Shown here: positions 53,189 through 63,109 of the stretch, piece after piece
Position numbering within the stretch: the first letter of the stretch is position 1
How the letters are laid out: each line of letters begins with the position of its first letter
NCBI GenBank assembly: GCA_045110475.1
Contig: JBGCGC010000012.1
Span: forward strand, 1 to 64,000
Direction: 5' to 3'
Origin: Granulosicoccus sp045110475
Lineage (GTDB): Bacteria; Pseudomonadota; Gammaproteobacteria; Granulosicoccales; Granulosicoccaceae
DNA: 64,000 nucleotides
The notes under the pieces: generated by a model
The model's database searches: none
What the model saw: the letters and a program-made list of their open reading frames with translations, nothing else
What the model was told of the DNA's origin: nothing
Position numbers and translations under genes: made by a program

Positions 53189-55081
53189 ATGAACATGCCT
53201 AACCCGGCAGCCTTTTCACCCCCTTATTCGCGCAACACATACACAGGCCGTTTTGCGGCATTGGACAGGTCCTGCAAAATTCTGTGTACTCGGGCAATCG
53301 GACTCCTGTTACTGGCAGGGCTTGCACCTGCCGGCATATCAATGGGTAACGTCGCTGCCCAGACACCCGACCCTGCATCGGCACCCGGCAGGAGGGTTTT
53401 TATCCAGCACGTTTTTCCCGACGAATCCACAAGGGTGCTGTCGGGGAGCACGTTAAATGGAATATCTGTTGACCGGGTTAACTCTGGTATATCTGAAAAC
53501 CCCAACGCGCCAGACATAGAAACTTACGCCTTGTGGCAAGTGTCGCCGGCAAATGCCGCCAGGATCATCACACCAATGCCCGTCACACCGTTAACAAGCG
53601 GGATCGACATAGAGTTTCTGCAAACCGGTACTGTTACTGTCACTGCCTATGGTTATGAATTCTCTGAAGCCCCTCACGAGTCCACAGAACCGGGATTTAA
53701 TACCGCTGTTTTCACATTTGATGTCGTCTCGTCACTTGCAGTTGAAGAAGAGCTTGAACCGGCAGAGCCTTCGGAAGGTGCCGATGTGTCAATAGACAGA
53801 AACGCCCCTGTATCAACGCCACTGAGCGCAAACGCGCGTGCAGCATCAAACACCATAAATCTGGCTTGTGCTTCTGTGTCAAACGCGGTTCCGGAAACCG
53901 GCACGTCAGGGCAGGTCGCACTGTCTGCCACCTGTGAAACGCTCGCCTTGCTGGATGACCCTGCGGCAAGTCTTGATCGACTGGTACCAGAGGAATTCTT
54001 TGCCATTGGCGATGCATTGACGACAACCGCTGACAACCAGATCAACAATATCAGATCTCGCATTAACGCCGTGCGATCCGGCCATCAGGGTCGTTTCGAT
54101 ATCAGCGCTCTGAACTTACAGCTATGGGATCAGGCTATTGCAGGATCAGTTCTCAACACTGCCAAGGATGCCGCATGGCATTTTGGCGGAGGTAGCGCAT
54201 CACAAGATACGGTCAGTGACAATGCCTTTGGCTTGTTTGCCAATGGCAACATTTCGATCGGCAGCGTTGATGGAAACGGCATCCAGAGAGATGCCGACAT
54301 AAGCTCCAGTAGCCTGACTCTCGGGGCAGACTATCGGCTCAGTAGCCATAGCGTTGTGGGTGCAGCGCTGGGTTTTATCAATGACAATACTGACTTCAAT
54401 GGTGACAACGGCGATATGGATATGCAAGGAATCAGTGTTAGCGCCTTTGGCACCTGGTACGAACACGACAAGGGGTATGCAGATATCATTTTCGATGTCG
54501 GTACCAATAATTTCGATCTGACACGCCGTATAAATCTTATTGGACAGAACAGTGAAAATGCAAGGAGCTCTACCGACGCCACGCGCGTTTCGATATCAAT
54601 CAATGCGGGTAGAACGTTTAACCTTGGCGCTACCGAATTCGGGCCTGTCGGCAGAATCACCATAACGCGTGCATCCATTGATGCATTCAGCGAAACATCA
54701 TCACTGCCAAATTCTGGTGCCGGTACCACGCTGAACGTCAATTCCCACACGCAGACCTCCAGCCGTTTTTCACTTGGCGGTGAAATCAAACGGGTTATAG
54801 GTACATCAAAGGTTGTGCTTGTGCCTTCCGGGCGTATTGAAGTCGAACACGAATCGGAGACCGACAAAGGCGTTATAGAAGCATCATTCAATAACGACAT
54901 AACCGGAAATCAGATGCAGGTAGAAGGTGCCGACAGGGATAGCAGCGCTGTATTGATCAGTATTGGGTCCACTTTCGTGTTCGCTCGGGCACAAAGCGCC
55001 TTTCTGTTTTTAGAGACGCGTACTCAGGATAAACATGTCAGTCAAAACAGAGTGCGTATAGGCTATCGGGCGCAATTCTAG
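53189..55081 (+). CDS. Autotransporter-like protein with C-terminal beta-barrel
   Basis: 630 residues. A long signal region (hydrophobic core AIGLLLLAGLAPAGISMG, cleavage near VAAQ) is followed by a short passenger: an Ig-like or beta domain (about 60-175: RRVFIQHVFPDESTRVLSGS; GTVTVTAYGYEF), an acidic linker and a helical segment (about 225-310). The last 280 residues form an autotransporter beta-domain (FGLFANGNISIGSVDGNGI; LTLGADYRLSSHSVVGAALG; YADIIFDVGTNNFDLTRRIN) ending in the typical aromatic YRAQF. The passenger is too short for a large adhesin and has no protease motif. Function unknown. Confidence 0.82.
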   Translation: MNMPNPAAFSPPYSRNTYTGRFAALDRSCKILCTRAIGLLLLAGLAPAGISMGNVAAQTPDPASAPGRRVFIQHVFPDESTRVLSGSTLNGISVDRVNSGISENPNAPDIETYALWQVSPANAARIITPMPVTPLTSGIDIEFLQTGTVTVTAYGYEFSEAPHESTEPGFNTAVFTFDVVSSLAVEEELEPAEPSEGADVSIDRNAPVSTPLSANARAASNTINLACASVSNAVPETGTSGQVALSATCETLALLDDPAASLDRLVPEEFFAIGDALTTTADNQINNIRSRINAVRSGHQGRFDISALNLQLWDQAIAGSVLNTAKDAAWHFGGGSASQDTVSDNAFGLFANGNISIGSVDGNGIQRDADISSSSLTLGADYRLSSHSVVGAALGFINDNTDFNGDNGDMDMQGISVSAFGTWYEHDKGYADIIFDVGTNNFDLTRRINLIGQNSENARSSTDATRVSISINAGRTFNLGATEFGPVGRITITRASIDAFSETSSLPNSGAGTTLNVNSHTQTSSRFSLGGEIKRVIGTSKVVLVPSGRIEVEHESETDKGVIEASFNNDITGNQMQVEGADRDSSAVLISIGSTFVFARAQSAFLFLETRTQDKHVSQNRVRIGYRAQF

Positions 55082-55258
55082 TCCTTAGTACCGTTGTATC
55101 GACTACACATTCAAATTTCATCGAGTAAAAATCTTTAGCGCAAAATAACCTTGAATAACATGAAATACAGTGATTTAAGACGCCGATCGATCGTTTTCTG
55201 GTGAAAACGTATAAATATTGCAGTCAGGTTCTGACAGCACGCCTATCCAGCCAGCGAA

Positions 55259-57280
55259 ATGAACTTGATGACCTCTTCGAATGACAAAGGGATGACGTCC
55301 ACTGCATACAAAGGTCCTGCTGCGGCAAATACGCCCAGGACTGATGCCAATTGCGACGAAGAGTCATTGCAGATCAGGCTAAGACATCTGGAAACTCAAA
55401 ATGCCGAGCTCAAATTGCAAGAGCAAGCGCTGAGCGGGCAGATTAACACCCAGCGAATAGCGATTGAAAAGCTGAACGCGCGTAGCAGTGAACTGCAAGC
55501 CGTGATCGACACCCAGAAAACTGAAGAGAGCCAATATCGAAAATTGTTTGACCTCGCACCGGTAGGATATCTGTCGATGGACGAAAACGGAATCATCGAG
55601 AAAATCAACCTTGCCGGTACCTGCTTTCTTCACCTGCCCAGCATCTATCTTGTCAACACGACATTCTCAACATATCTTTGCGATGAAGACCGTGAACTGC
55701 TGCGAGACCATTTGAAATCAGTAGCAAACTCTCATTTGTCGCTGACATGGCAGGTAAAACTCAAGTTACACGATGGAACCGAATGTTCGGTGATGCTCGC
55801 AACAAGTGCGATTCGATCTAAAAAATCGCTAGAGATGAGATATCAGGTCATGATCATCGACATCACGCAGCAATTGAAAACCGAAACTCTGCTGCGTAAC
55901 GCTAATGAATATCTCGATGAACTCGCTCATCACGATCCACTGACACGCTTGCCTAACCGCGTCATGTTTACCGATCGATTACAGTCAATGATTCTTGAGC
56001 GCACATCAGAGAAGGCGAAGATTGGCATCATCTATCTCGACCTTGATGGATTCAAACCTATCAACGATACGCTCGGGCATCAAACAGGCGATAAAGTCCT
56101 GTGCACGATAGCAGGGCGACTAGGCAAACACCTGCACTCGGCAGATACGGTGGCGCGAATCGGAGGCGACGAATTCACCGTCATTCTCGACAATCCGAAA
56201 TCGGCCGACGATGCAATTGCACAAGCTAAAAGAATTGGAGATATTATCAGACAACCTATTCACACGTCAGAAGGTACCGTGAGTGTCAGCTGCAGCATGG
56301 GGATAAGCTTATACCCCGAACACGCGCAACGAACAGATGAGCTGGTCAAGGGCGCTGACGCTGCGATGTATCAGGCCAAGAATGCCGGTCGTGATCAGGT
56401 GCGGTTGTTTTGCAAGGAGTCCATCGAAAGCACTTGCAGGCTATCCCAGCTTGAGACAAGCTTGCCTTTTGTAATACGGGACAATCAACTCGAATTGCAC
56501 TTTCAGCCAATCTACAACACTGCAACACTCACTATCGTGTCCCTCGAGGCTCTACTTCGATGGAAGCATCCAATATTGGGACTCATTTCACCCGCTGAAT
56601 TCATACCACTGGCGGAAAAATCTGATTGTATTATCGACATTGGAAAATGGGTACTGCACACTGCCTGCAAACAGGCTAATGCATGGCGCCGTGAGGGCTT
56701 CGAATTTCCGATTGCCGTAAATGTGTCAACCAGACAGCTGCTGGAGTCAAATTTCGCTGATCAGGTCAGCCAAACTCTCAAGCAGTTTCAGTTGGATGCT
56801 CGATCACTGGAAATTGAGATAACGGAGTCTGCAATCATGATCGACCATCACAAAAATCGTGAGCCATTGTTGAACCTCCGCAACGCAGGACATATCATCA
56901 CAATAGACGATTTTGGCGCTGGGCATTCGTCGCTTGCAAGGCTTGTTCACTTGCCAGTGTCAAGGTTGAAAATTGATCGCATGTTCACCTGCGACATTGA
57001 CCGTTCAGAGAAAATGCGTTCAATTATCAAATCCATTATCAGCATGGCGCACGGACTGGGACTCCGAGTTGTGTCCGAAGGTATTGAGCTTGCCTCCCAA
57101 CTGGAGTTTCTGGACCAGGCCAACTGCGATGCTGTCCAGGGATTCATGATGTCTCGAGCGAAGCTGCCCGAGGACATTACAAAACTACTCCGACTCGACC
57201 GCGAGAAAGTCAATGGGCTGTGTCTAGATCTTCCAGAGCTGGGGCTCGAGAAGATGTCTTCTTTACATCCCGAAACATGA
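55259..57280 (+). CDS. PAS-GGDEF-EAL cyclic-di-GMP enzyme
   Basis: 673 residues, no membrane segment. Coiled coil (about 30-85), PAS domain (about 92-205, FDLAPVGYLSMDENGIIEKI), GGDEF domain (about 220-385) with an intact site ARIGGDEFTVIL, and EAL domain (about 400-650) with an intact SLEALLRWKHP motif plus ITIDDFGAGHSSLARL and the C-terminal VVSEGIE. Both activities, c-di-GMP synthesis and hydrolysis, are thus possible. No heme or flavin motif is evident in the PAS domain. The gene converges with the BLUF-CheB-CheR gene and the two overlap by 71 bases at their 3' ends, so they may be read against each other. Confidence 0.93.
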   Translation: MNLMTSSNDKGMTSTAYKGPAAANTPRTDANCDEESLQIRLRHLETQNAELKLQEQALSGQINTQRIAIEKLNARSSELQAVIDTQKTEESQYRKLFDLAPVGYLSMDENGIIEKINLAGTCFLHLPSIYLVNTTFSTYLCDEDRELLRDHLKSVANSHLSLTWQVKLKLHDGTECSVMLATSAIRSKKSLEMRYQVMIIDITQQLKTETLLRNANEYLDELAHHDPLTRLPNRVMFTDRLQSMILERTSEKAKIGIIYLDLDGFKPINDTLGHQTGDKVLCTIAGRLGKHLHSADTVARIGGDEFTVILDNPKSADDAIAQAKRIGDIIRQPIHTSEGTVSVSCSMGISLYPEHAQRTDELVKGADAAMYQAKNAGRDQVRLFCKESIESTCRLSQLETSLPFVIRDNQLELHFQPIYNTATLTIVSLEALLRWKHPILGLISPAEFIPLAEKSDCIIDIGKWVLHTACKQANAWRREGFEFPIAVNVSTRQLLESNFADQVSQTLKQFQLDARSLEIEITESAIMIDHHKNREPLLNLRNAGHIITIDDFGAGHSSLARLVHLPVSRLKIDRMFTCDIDRSEKMRSIIKSIISMAHGLGLRVVSEGIELASQLEFLDQANCDAVQGFMMSRAKLPEDITKLLRLDREKVNGLCLDLPELGLEKMSSLHPET

Positions 57281-60197
57281 CAATCACGCCTCGGGCGAGT
57301 CCAGTACCTGCTCTGTATGGATGCAAACCTACTTGCAATTGATCTACTTTGTTTCTCGAAATTTCTCGACTAATCGTTTTACCTGTAGACAATACGCGAC
57401 GCAAATCATCGATCAGGTTCTTGTAATTCAGAGTATGGGCCAAATCGACAAAGGGACGCCCGATGTCAGACGGCAACAGACTCACTGTCCGGGTCGCATA
57501 TTCGGTGAAGCGACGGATACACAAGTCAGAGTCCAGAATAATCACACCAAGGCGAGTGCTGTCAAATAAATCTTCAAAATCCTTGTTCAAGTCCGATAAC
57601 TCGTGAATCTTGGTCTGATATTCGTGGTTAACGGTATAGAGCTCCTCGTTAACTGACTGCAGTTCTTCGTTAGTACTCTGCAGCTCCTCATTAGCTGCCA
57701 TTAACTGCTCGTTAGCCGTGCGATGTTCGTTGTCTGAAGATTCCAGATCATTGATTGCGGCCTCCAATACCTTTCGGGTCTCAACAAGCTCATACTGCAA
57801 TCGTTTGACTTCGGCATGGTCTGTATCGTTCTCGGAAGATGCAAGCGTGGCCCCCGATTCTGCGCTGGAGAATATGACCAGAGCGTAAAAAGCTTCTTTC
57901 TCACCCGCAGATACGTGTGGCGCTACCTCTATATTGACATGGCGTTCGCCCTGCCCTGATGGCACGCAAGCCACCTGCTTGTGACATACAGGCGTATGCT
58001 CCTTAAATGCACGTGCTATGGCAAACGAAAGCGATCCGCGCAGACCTTCCGGAACCATCTTGGTAAGATCCAGCGTCGGTGCCCCCAAATTGACCTGCAA
58101 CAGGCCACTAGGGTCAGATACAACCAGCATGACTGATCGCGCTGTGTCAATGAGTACATTGGTGTTACGCGAATGCTGTGACAGGGCATCAAGCGACAGA
58201 CCAATCAGCCCACTGGATTTTGTTTCGTTTTTCAGCTGCACGGGCTTGATGGCAAGTGGCTCAGGATAGTCCAGCGAGGCATCACTCAATTGCTCCATGG
58301 AAAGATGAAGAGGTACGCGCAAGTCTCGAAGTTTCTTGTATTGATTCCATTCGCGTTGTAAAGGGTAGAACTCACTTTGCAAACTGCCGAGCGTTTCGGA
58401 AGGGCCAAGAAAGAGAATTCCGTTGATGTTCAGCGCCGAGTGCAACTTTTTTATGGCTGTCTGTTGCAATTCCGGTTGCATGTAAATCAACACGTTGCGA
58501 CACGTCACCAGGTGCATACGCGTAAACGGGGCATTCTTGATAAAATTATGAGGTGCGAATATCACGCTCTCACGAATCTCAGTGGAAATCGTGTATCCCT
58601 CGATGCTGCGCGTAAAAAAACGCTGTCGACGCTCAGGGCTTACCTGGGCTAAAGCTCTATCGGAGTAACAACCGGTACTCGCGTGCTCAAGGGCTTTGCG
58701 TTCGATATCGGTGGCGTAAATCTTGAATTTTATCTGTTTGTCCAGCTTCTCAAGCAGCTCTGTCAGGATAATACCCACCGTGTAGGCCTCCTCACCAGTA
58801 GAACATGCTGAAACCCATACGCGAAAAGTATCGCCTTCGTTCCAATCATCCGCTATCAAGGGGACAATCGTTTCCTTTAATTTATCCCAAGCGTCAGGAT
58901 CGCGGAAAAAGCTAGTCACAGTAATTAGAATGTCATCGCGCAATTCCCGGCGCTCTTTCTCTGATGAGCGAATGAATTCAATATACTTTTCACTGGTCGG
59001 GATACTCGCCAGGACACGACGACGCTCGATACGTCGAAACAGGGTTTCGCTCTTGTACTGTGAAAAATCCACGTCGTTGTCTTGCAGCAAGGTAACTACC
59101 TCACTAACATATACCGCACGGCGTGCTGGCCAGAGTGCAAGTGAATCGTGGACATAATCACCACTCAAATTGTTGATGAATTCTGCTATCTCGGGCGGTG
59201 CAAGAATCTGATGCACCATGCCCGTCTCAATGATCACATTGGGCATACCATCAAATTCCGCTGAGTCAGGTGTTTGAGCCAGTACGACACCACCAGCTTC
59301 GTTCAGTATTTTTGCCCCTCGAGAACCATCGGTACCTGTTCCTGAAAGAATAATACCGACAGCACGATCCCCATACTCACGTGCGATGGATCGAAAGCCG
59401 ATATCAATCGGAAACTGAGGGCCCTTGCTTGAGCGCTGTTGCTTGGACAGGTCGAACTTGCCATTGGATACTTCAAGGTTCTCACCGGGTGGAATAACAT
59501 ACACACAACCTGCGCGTAACTTTATACCCATAGCCGCTGTACGGACTTCCATCGACGTTTCCCGCTGCAGGATCATATCCATAAGCGTTTCGGAATCAGG
59601 CGATAAATGCTGGATAACAATGAAAGCTGCATCCAGATCTGGCTTGAGACTACGAATAATCGACTGTAGCGGATACAAGCCGCCTGCGGAGGCACCGAAT
59701 GCTACAACAAACGGGGAGGCCTCACCGATATCCACGCCTTCTGTGTCATTAACCAGCGCCTTTTCGTGGTTGCTTCTAAGTAGCTGGGATAGTTTATCGA
59801 TTATCTCCAGCAGAATGCGGCTGGTTTCCTCCTCGTTAAAAGTATCATCAAGAGCGGGATCAATCACTTCGTCAAAAAGATCCTGAACACGAATCCCTAC
59901 GTCCTCCGAACCATGAATATTAAGCATCTGCCATTGCGAAAACCGGCGCCGCTCTACCGAGCCCAATTCAAATGTTCTTAAAATGTTGTGACGCGGATCA
60001 TTCCTGATCTGCTCCATAATCTCATTGACAGCGTTTTCAGGTCCTTCCAGATACTGGAAAAAACGGCTGTTCTTCAAGCTCAAGTAACCCGTCAACCCAA
60101 GTCTTCGATTTTCCTTTACCGCGGCACTATTCAGCTCGTGCAGAATATTCTGATCAAAGGGTACTGTCGCCTCACTGGCATAAGCTATTGCAATCAT
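57210..60197 (-). CDS. BLUF-CheB-CheR-PAS fusion protein (blue-light-linked chemotaxis-type enzyme)
   Basis: 995 residues, soluble. Residues 1-100 are a BLUF flavin domain: Y6, N30, Q48, W89 and M91 have exactly the spacing of AppA Y21, N45, Q63, W104 and M106. Residues about 160-350 are a CheB methylesterase domain with catalytic S169 (FGASAGG), H196 (QHLSP) and D289 (GTGTDG). Residues about 360-625 are a CheR methyltransferase (TSFFRDPDAWDKL; VWVSACSTGEEAYTVG; CRNVLIYM). A long PAS-like linker, a coiled coil (about 795-870, NEELQSTNEELQSVNEELYT) and a final PAS domain (about 875-975) complete it; no kinase domain. It is the fifth gene of the kai cluster, 288 bases after the histidine kinase gene. 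Both enzyme centres look intact. Partners may be unusual CheA/MCP-like proteins. Confidence 0.92.
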   Translation of the reverse strand: MIAIAYASEATVPFDQNILHELNSAAVKENRRLGLTGYLSLKNSRFFQYLEGPENAVNEIMEQIRNDPRHNILRTFELGSVERRRFSQWQMLNIHGSEDVGIRVQDLFDEVIDPALDDTFNEEETSRILLEIIDKLSQLLRSNHEKALVNDTEGVDIGEASPFVVAFGASAGGLYPLQSIIRSLKPDLDAAFIVIQHLSPDSETLMDMILQRETSMEVRTAAMGIKLRAGCVYVIPPGENLEVSNGKFDLSKQQRSSKGPQFPIDIGFRSIAREYGDRAVGIILSGTGTDGSRGAKILNEAGGVVLAQTPDSAEFDGMPNVIIETGMVHQILAPPEIAEFINNLSGDYVHDSLALWPARRAVYVSEVVTLLQDNDVDFSQYKSETLFRRIERRRVLASIPTSEKYIEFIRSSEKERRELRDDILITVTSFFRDPDAWDKLKETIVPLIADDWNEGDTFRVWVSACSTGEEAYTVGIILTELLEKLDKQIKFKIYATDIERKALEHASTGCYSDRALAQVSPERRQRFFTRSIEGYTISTEIRESVIFAPHNFIKNAPFTRMHLVTCRNVLIYMQPELQQTAIKKLHSALNINGILFLGPSETLGSLQSEFYPLQREWNQYKKLRDLRVPLHLSMEQLSDASLDYPEPLAIKPVQLKNETKSSGLIGLSLDALSQHSRNTNVLIDTARSVMLVVSDPSGLLQVNLGAPTLDLTKMVPEGLRGSLSFAIARAFKEHTPVCHKQVACVPSGQGERHVNIEVAPHVSAGEKEAFYALVIFSSAESGATLASSENDTDHAEVKRLQYELVETRKVLEAAINDLESSDNEHRTANEQLMAANEELQSTNEELQSVNEELYTVNHEYQTKIHELSDLNKDFEDLFDSTRLGVIILDSDLCIRRFTEYATRTVSLLPSDIGRPFVDLAHTLNYKNLIDDLRRVLSTGKTISREISRNKVDQLQVGLHPYRAGTGLARGVIVMFRDVKKTSSRAPALEDLDTAH

Positions 60198-60362
60198 CTT
60201 GAACGCTCAATTGTCAAACATTAACCCTTGGTATCCAAGCGGCATACGAGCACTGACGTTCTCCAAACCTACTCACTCCGCTAAATTCAAGGATATGACA
60301 CAATCCTGTGCATAGGCCCTGATAAGGCTCCTGCGATCGCTGTCGTTATCATACAAACGTTT

Positions 60363-60381
60363 GAATTTACTTCGTAAATTC
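60363..60381. promoter_or_regulatory. Inverted repeat between kinase and BLUF genes
   Basis: GAATTTAC-TTC-GTAAATTC, perfect 8-base arms, in the 288-base gap. An overlapping AAACGTTT palindrome is at 60355-60362. There is no U-run, so this may be an operator for a separate promoter of the BLUF gene rather than a terminator. Confidence 0.4.
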
Positions 60382-60485
60382 TTCTACCTTTATCACTGCA
60401 GAGGAAACCTGCGAGAATCGATCCTGTAATTGCGCAAGCCAAAATACGCAAGATACTTATCCGAACTCGCTCTTCGCATCATCTC

Positions 60486-61532
60486 TCATGTTTGTTTTTC
60501 AGGTAAACAGACGTGGACGACACTTCCCACCGCAGGTTCTGATTCCAGCCAGATTCTACCGCCGTGTAACTCCACTATTTTTCTGCATGTGGCAAGACCA
60601 ATACCTGTACCTTCATAGTCGTCTCTGGAATGCAGGTGGTTAAACGGAACAAATATCTTGTCCCAGAATTTCTCTTCAACACCAATTCCATTGTCAATGA
60701 AGCTTATTTTCCACAGCTCGTTATCACGACTGACCGTCACCATGATTCTGGGATTGTTCGAACAAAAGGCGATGGCATTGGATATTATATGCTGGAAAAC
60801 TGTCACCATCTGTTGGACGTTACAATCGATCGTGGGTAAAAAATCGTGGACAATATGTGCATCAGTACTAGATATTTCGTCGTGAAGACTATCCAGTGCA
60901 TCTACCAGCACCTCCTCAAGATCAACTTCTTTTGCCAGCTTCGGGCGTAAGCCACAACGACTATAACTGACCAAATCTTCAACCATTCGTTGCATTCGAG
61001 CGGTCGTTTTACGGATCAGTTGGACGTCTTCAGTGGCATCACTGTTCAAATCACGGGAATGATCTTCGAGCAACCAGCCACTAAGCAAATTCAGATTTCG
61101 CAATGGAGCCCTTATTTCATGCGAAACCACTGACGCGAATTTTTCAAGATCCTTGTTTGTTCGCATCAATTTATTGGTCAGTTGAATTCGCTCCGAGACG
61201 TCTCGCAAGGTTGCCAGAAAGCTGGTTCTGCCTTGCCATTCGACCTTGACAACACGCATTTCTGCTACGCAGATTGGTCGTCCAAGATGAAGTACCTCAA
61301 TTTCTGTGGTGTCACCGGTCATGACCGGGTAGCCAAAGGACCTGCCGAGCAATCGCTGTGTACTGCGTCCGAACATAATCTCGGAGGCCTTGTTGACGTA
61401 TTCGATTGTGCCTTCAGGATCCATTACAACGATGCCGTCAGGTGAGTGATACACGACGCTATTGAGATGCGCCGCACTCAACCTTGCCACATCGGGGTGG
61501 TCGTGACTGGATATCAACTTTAGGTCACTCAT
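60486..61532 (-). CDS. PAS-domain sensor histidine kinase of the kai cluster
   Basis: 348 residues, soluble. PAS domain (about 25-130: SPDGIVVMDPEGTIEYVNKA), HisKA dimerisation domain with the phospho-His in FASVVSHEIRAPLRNLNLLS, and HATPase_c with N box ISNAIAFCSNNPRI, G1 SFIDNGIGVEE, F box FVPFNHLHSRDDYEG and G2 GTGIGLATCRKIVE. All catalytic parts are present. It starts 38 bases after kaiC, so it is likely cotranscribed. A PAS kinase beside kaiB/kaiC occurs in several proteobacteria and is the best candidate for the clock output, as SasA is in cyanobacteria, although it lacks SasA's KaiB-like domain. Its response regulator is not obvious in this window. Confidence 0.9.
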   Translation of the reverse strand: MSDLKLISSHDHPDVARLSAAHLNSVVYHSPDGIVVMDPEGTIEYVNKASEIMFGRSTQRLLGRSFGYPVMTGDTTEIEVLHLGRPICVAEMRVVKVEWQGRTSFLATLRDVSERIQLTNKLMRTNKDLEKFASVVSHEIRAPLRNLNLLSGWLLEDHSRDLNSDATEDVQLIRKTTARMQRMVEDLVSYSRCGLRPKLAKEVDLEEVLVDALDSLHDEISSTDAHIVHDFLPTIDCNVQQMVTVFQHIISNAIAFCSNNPRIMVTVSRDNELWKISFIDNGIGVEEKFWDKIFVPFNHLHSRDDYEGTGIGLATCRKIVELHGGRIWLESEPAVGSVVHVCLPEKQT

Positions 61533-61570
61533 TATAAGATTCGCAAACCATTGTTATTGGGCCATTAGCA

Positions 61571-63085
61571 CTAGGAATCCTCAAACATTTCCCGCAGGCG
61601 TTCAGACTCCTGCGTTTGATGATACTGAGGGGTACCATTGAGAATGCCTGTTATGTTTCTGAATGGCTTACCGACATTCATACCGGTATCGTTAATGATG
61701 AATTCCCTTATTTCCTTTTCGTGAAATGATCCACGCATCTTCAGGACGGCAATACCGCGGCTGATTTCGCCAAATAATTCCACATAACGAAGCAAGATGA
61801 TACTGTCAGTGATGGTAGAAATATGTGCCTCGGTAACTGACGCTCCGCCCATGAGCGAAGGGGTAACTGCCGTAAAAACACCTGCAATTTCCTCCTGCTT
61901 GATAAATGACGTCAAGCCAATCACGAATTCCCGATAACTCTTGGTCGTAACACCCCTTTCCAGAGCAGACAAGCTGTCCACAGCGATTCTCGTTGGTTTG
62001 AACTCGTTGATCGCTTTTTTCATCACGATCAAGTGCTCCTCCAGACCGATGGTTTCAGGATAAACACAGATAACCTTCAAAGAGCCATCGGCTTCCATTT
62101 CCTCGAACTTCACGCCCCAGCCTTCTGCATTGCGGAACAACTGGTCACGACTCTCCTCAAAAGCGAAGAACAGACTGCGTTCGTTCTCTCCGGCACCACC
62201 AATGAACGTGGTAGCCATCAAAGTTTTTCCAGTACCCGTCGCCCCAGATATCAACACAATGGAATCACGGAAGAATCCTCCTCCACACATGGTGTCCAGC
62301 TTGCTTGTTCCAGAGCTTATACGAGAATGAGATGATCTATGGTTCAGGTGTACCGTAGACAGGGGGACACCAACGATGCCACCATCCGCAACGATACTGA
62401 ATGGATGTTCACCCTTTTGATGATCAGTGCCACGAAACTTCAGTATTTCCATAGTGCGGCGGCGACTCTCGGCTTCCAGCACGTTTCGAAGAATGATCAC
62501 ATTGTCGGCAACGAATTCCTCGATACCATGCCGAGCGATGTCTCCATACTCGTGTTTTCGTTCTGCGGTCATCAGAGCAGTAACGCCTGATTTCTTGAGA
62601 GCAACAGAGATACGTAACAATTCACTTCGAACAAGATACTGGTTTTCGAACTTGCCAAATATTGCCCCGAGTGAATCAATCGAAATTCGCGATGCACCGA
62701 TCTTTTCAATGGCAAATTCGATTCGCGCCAGTAGTGCTCCCAAGTCAAATTCGCCACTGAGAATGGGCTGTTCTTCAGGCCTTGGAGATATATCAACAAA
62801 TACCCAATGACCCGAAGCCTCCCACTCAGCGATATTCCATCCAAAGCTCAACATGTTCTGCCTTATATCCTCGGGCGTCTCTTCGAATGTAACGAATACG
62901 CAGCTTTCGTTTTTAAGGGTGATCCCGCACGCAAGGTATTGAACTGCAAACACCGTTTTCGAACTTCCCGCAGTGCCCGTAAGCAGTGTTGTACGTCCTT
63001 TGGGAATGCCGCCATTGGAAATAGCATCGAAGCCGGCAATGCCGGTTTCAAGCTTTGTAATGCCTTGGCGAGTTTCAGAATTCAT
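61571..63085 (-). CDS. kaiC: Circadian clock ATPase/kinase KaiC
   Basis: 504 residues with two RecA-like domains. CI: Walker A GTAGSSKT (37-44; the GxxGxxKT form with Ser before Lys, as in many non-cyanobacterial KaiC) and catalytic glutamates FEET (68-69). CII: Walker A GATGTGKT (281-288), glutamates FEES (310-311) and the phosphorylation segment SVTEAHISTITDSI. T418, S423 and T424 align with S. elongatus T426, S431 and T432, so the three phosphosites are conserved. RGTDHQKGEHPF, CGGGFFRDSIVL and the C-terminal PFRNITGILNGTP (A-loop region, KaiA docking) follow the canonical protein closely. It should form a hexamer. 24 bases after kaiB. Confidence 0.96.
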   Translation of the reverse strand: MNSETRQGITKLETGIAGFDAISNGGIPKGRTTLLTGTAGSSKTVFAVQYLACGITLKNESCVFVTFEETPEDIRQNMLSFGWNIAEWEASGHWVFVDISPRPEEQPILSGEFDLGALLARIEFAIEKIGASRISIDSLGAIFGKFENQYLVRSELLRISVALKKSGVTALMTAERKHEYGDIARHGIEEFVADNVIILRNVLEAESRRRTMEILKFRGTDHQKGEHPFSIVADGGIVGVPLSTVHLNHRSSHSRISSGTSKLDTMCGGGFFRDSIVLISGATGTGKTLMATTFIGGAGENERSLFFAFEESRDQLFRNAEGWGVKFEEMEADGSLKVICVYPETIGLEEHLIVMKKAINEFKPTRIAVDSLSALERGVTTKSYREFVIGLTSFIKQEEIAGVFTAVTPSLMGGASVTEAHISTITDSIILLRYVELFGEISRGIAVLKMRGSFHEKEIREFIINDTGMNVGKPFRNITGILNGTPQYHQTQESERLREMFEDS

Positions 63086-63109
63086 TGGCTTATAGAGTCT
63101 CCAGAACCT

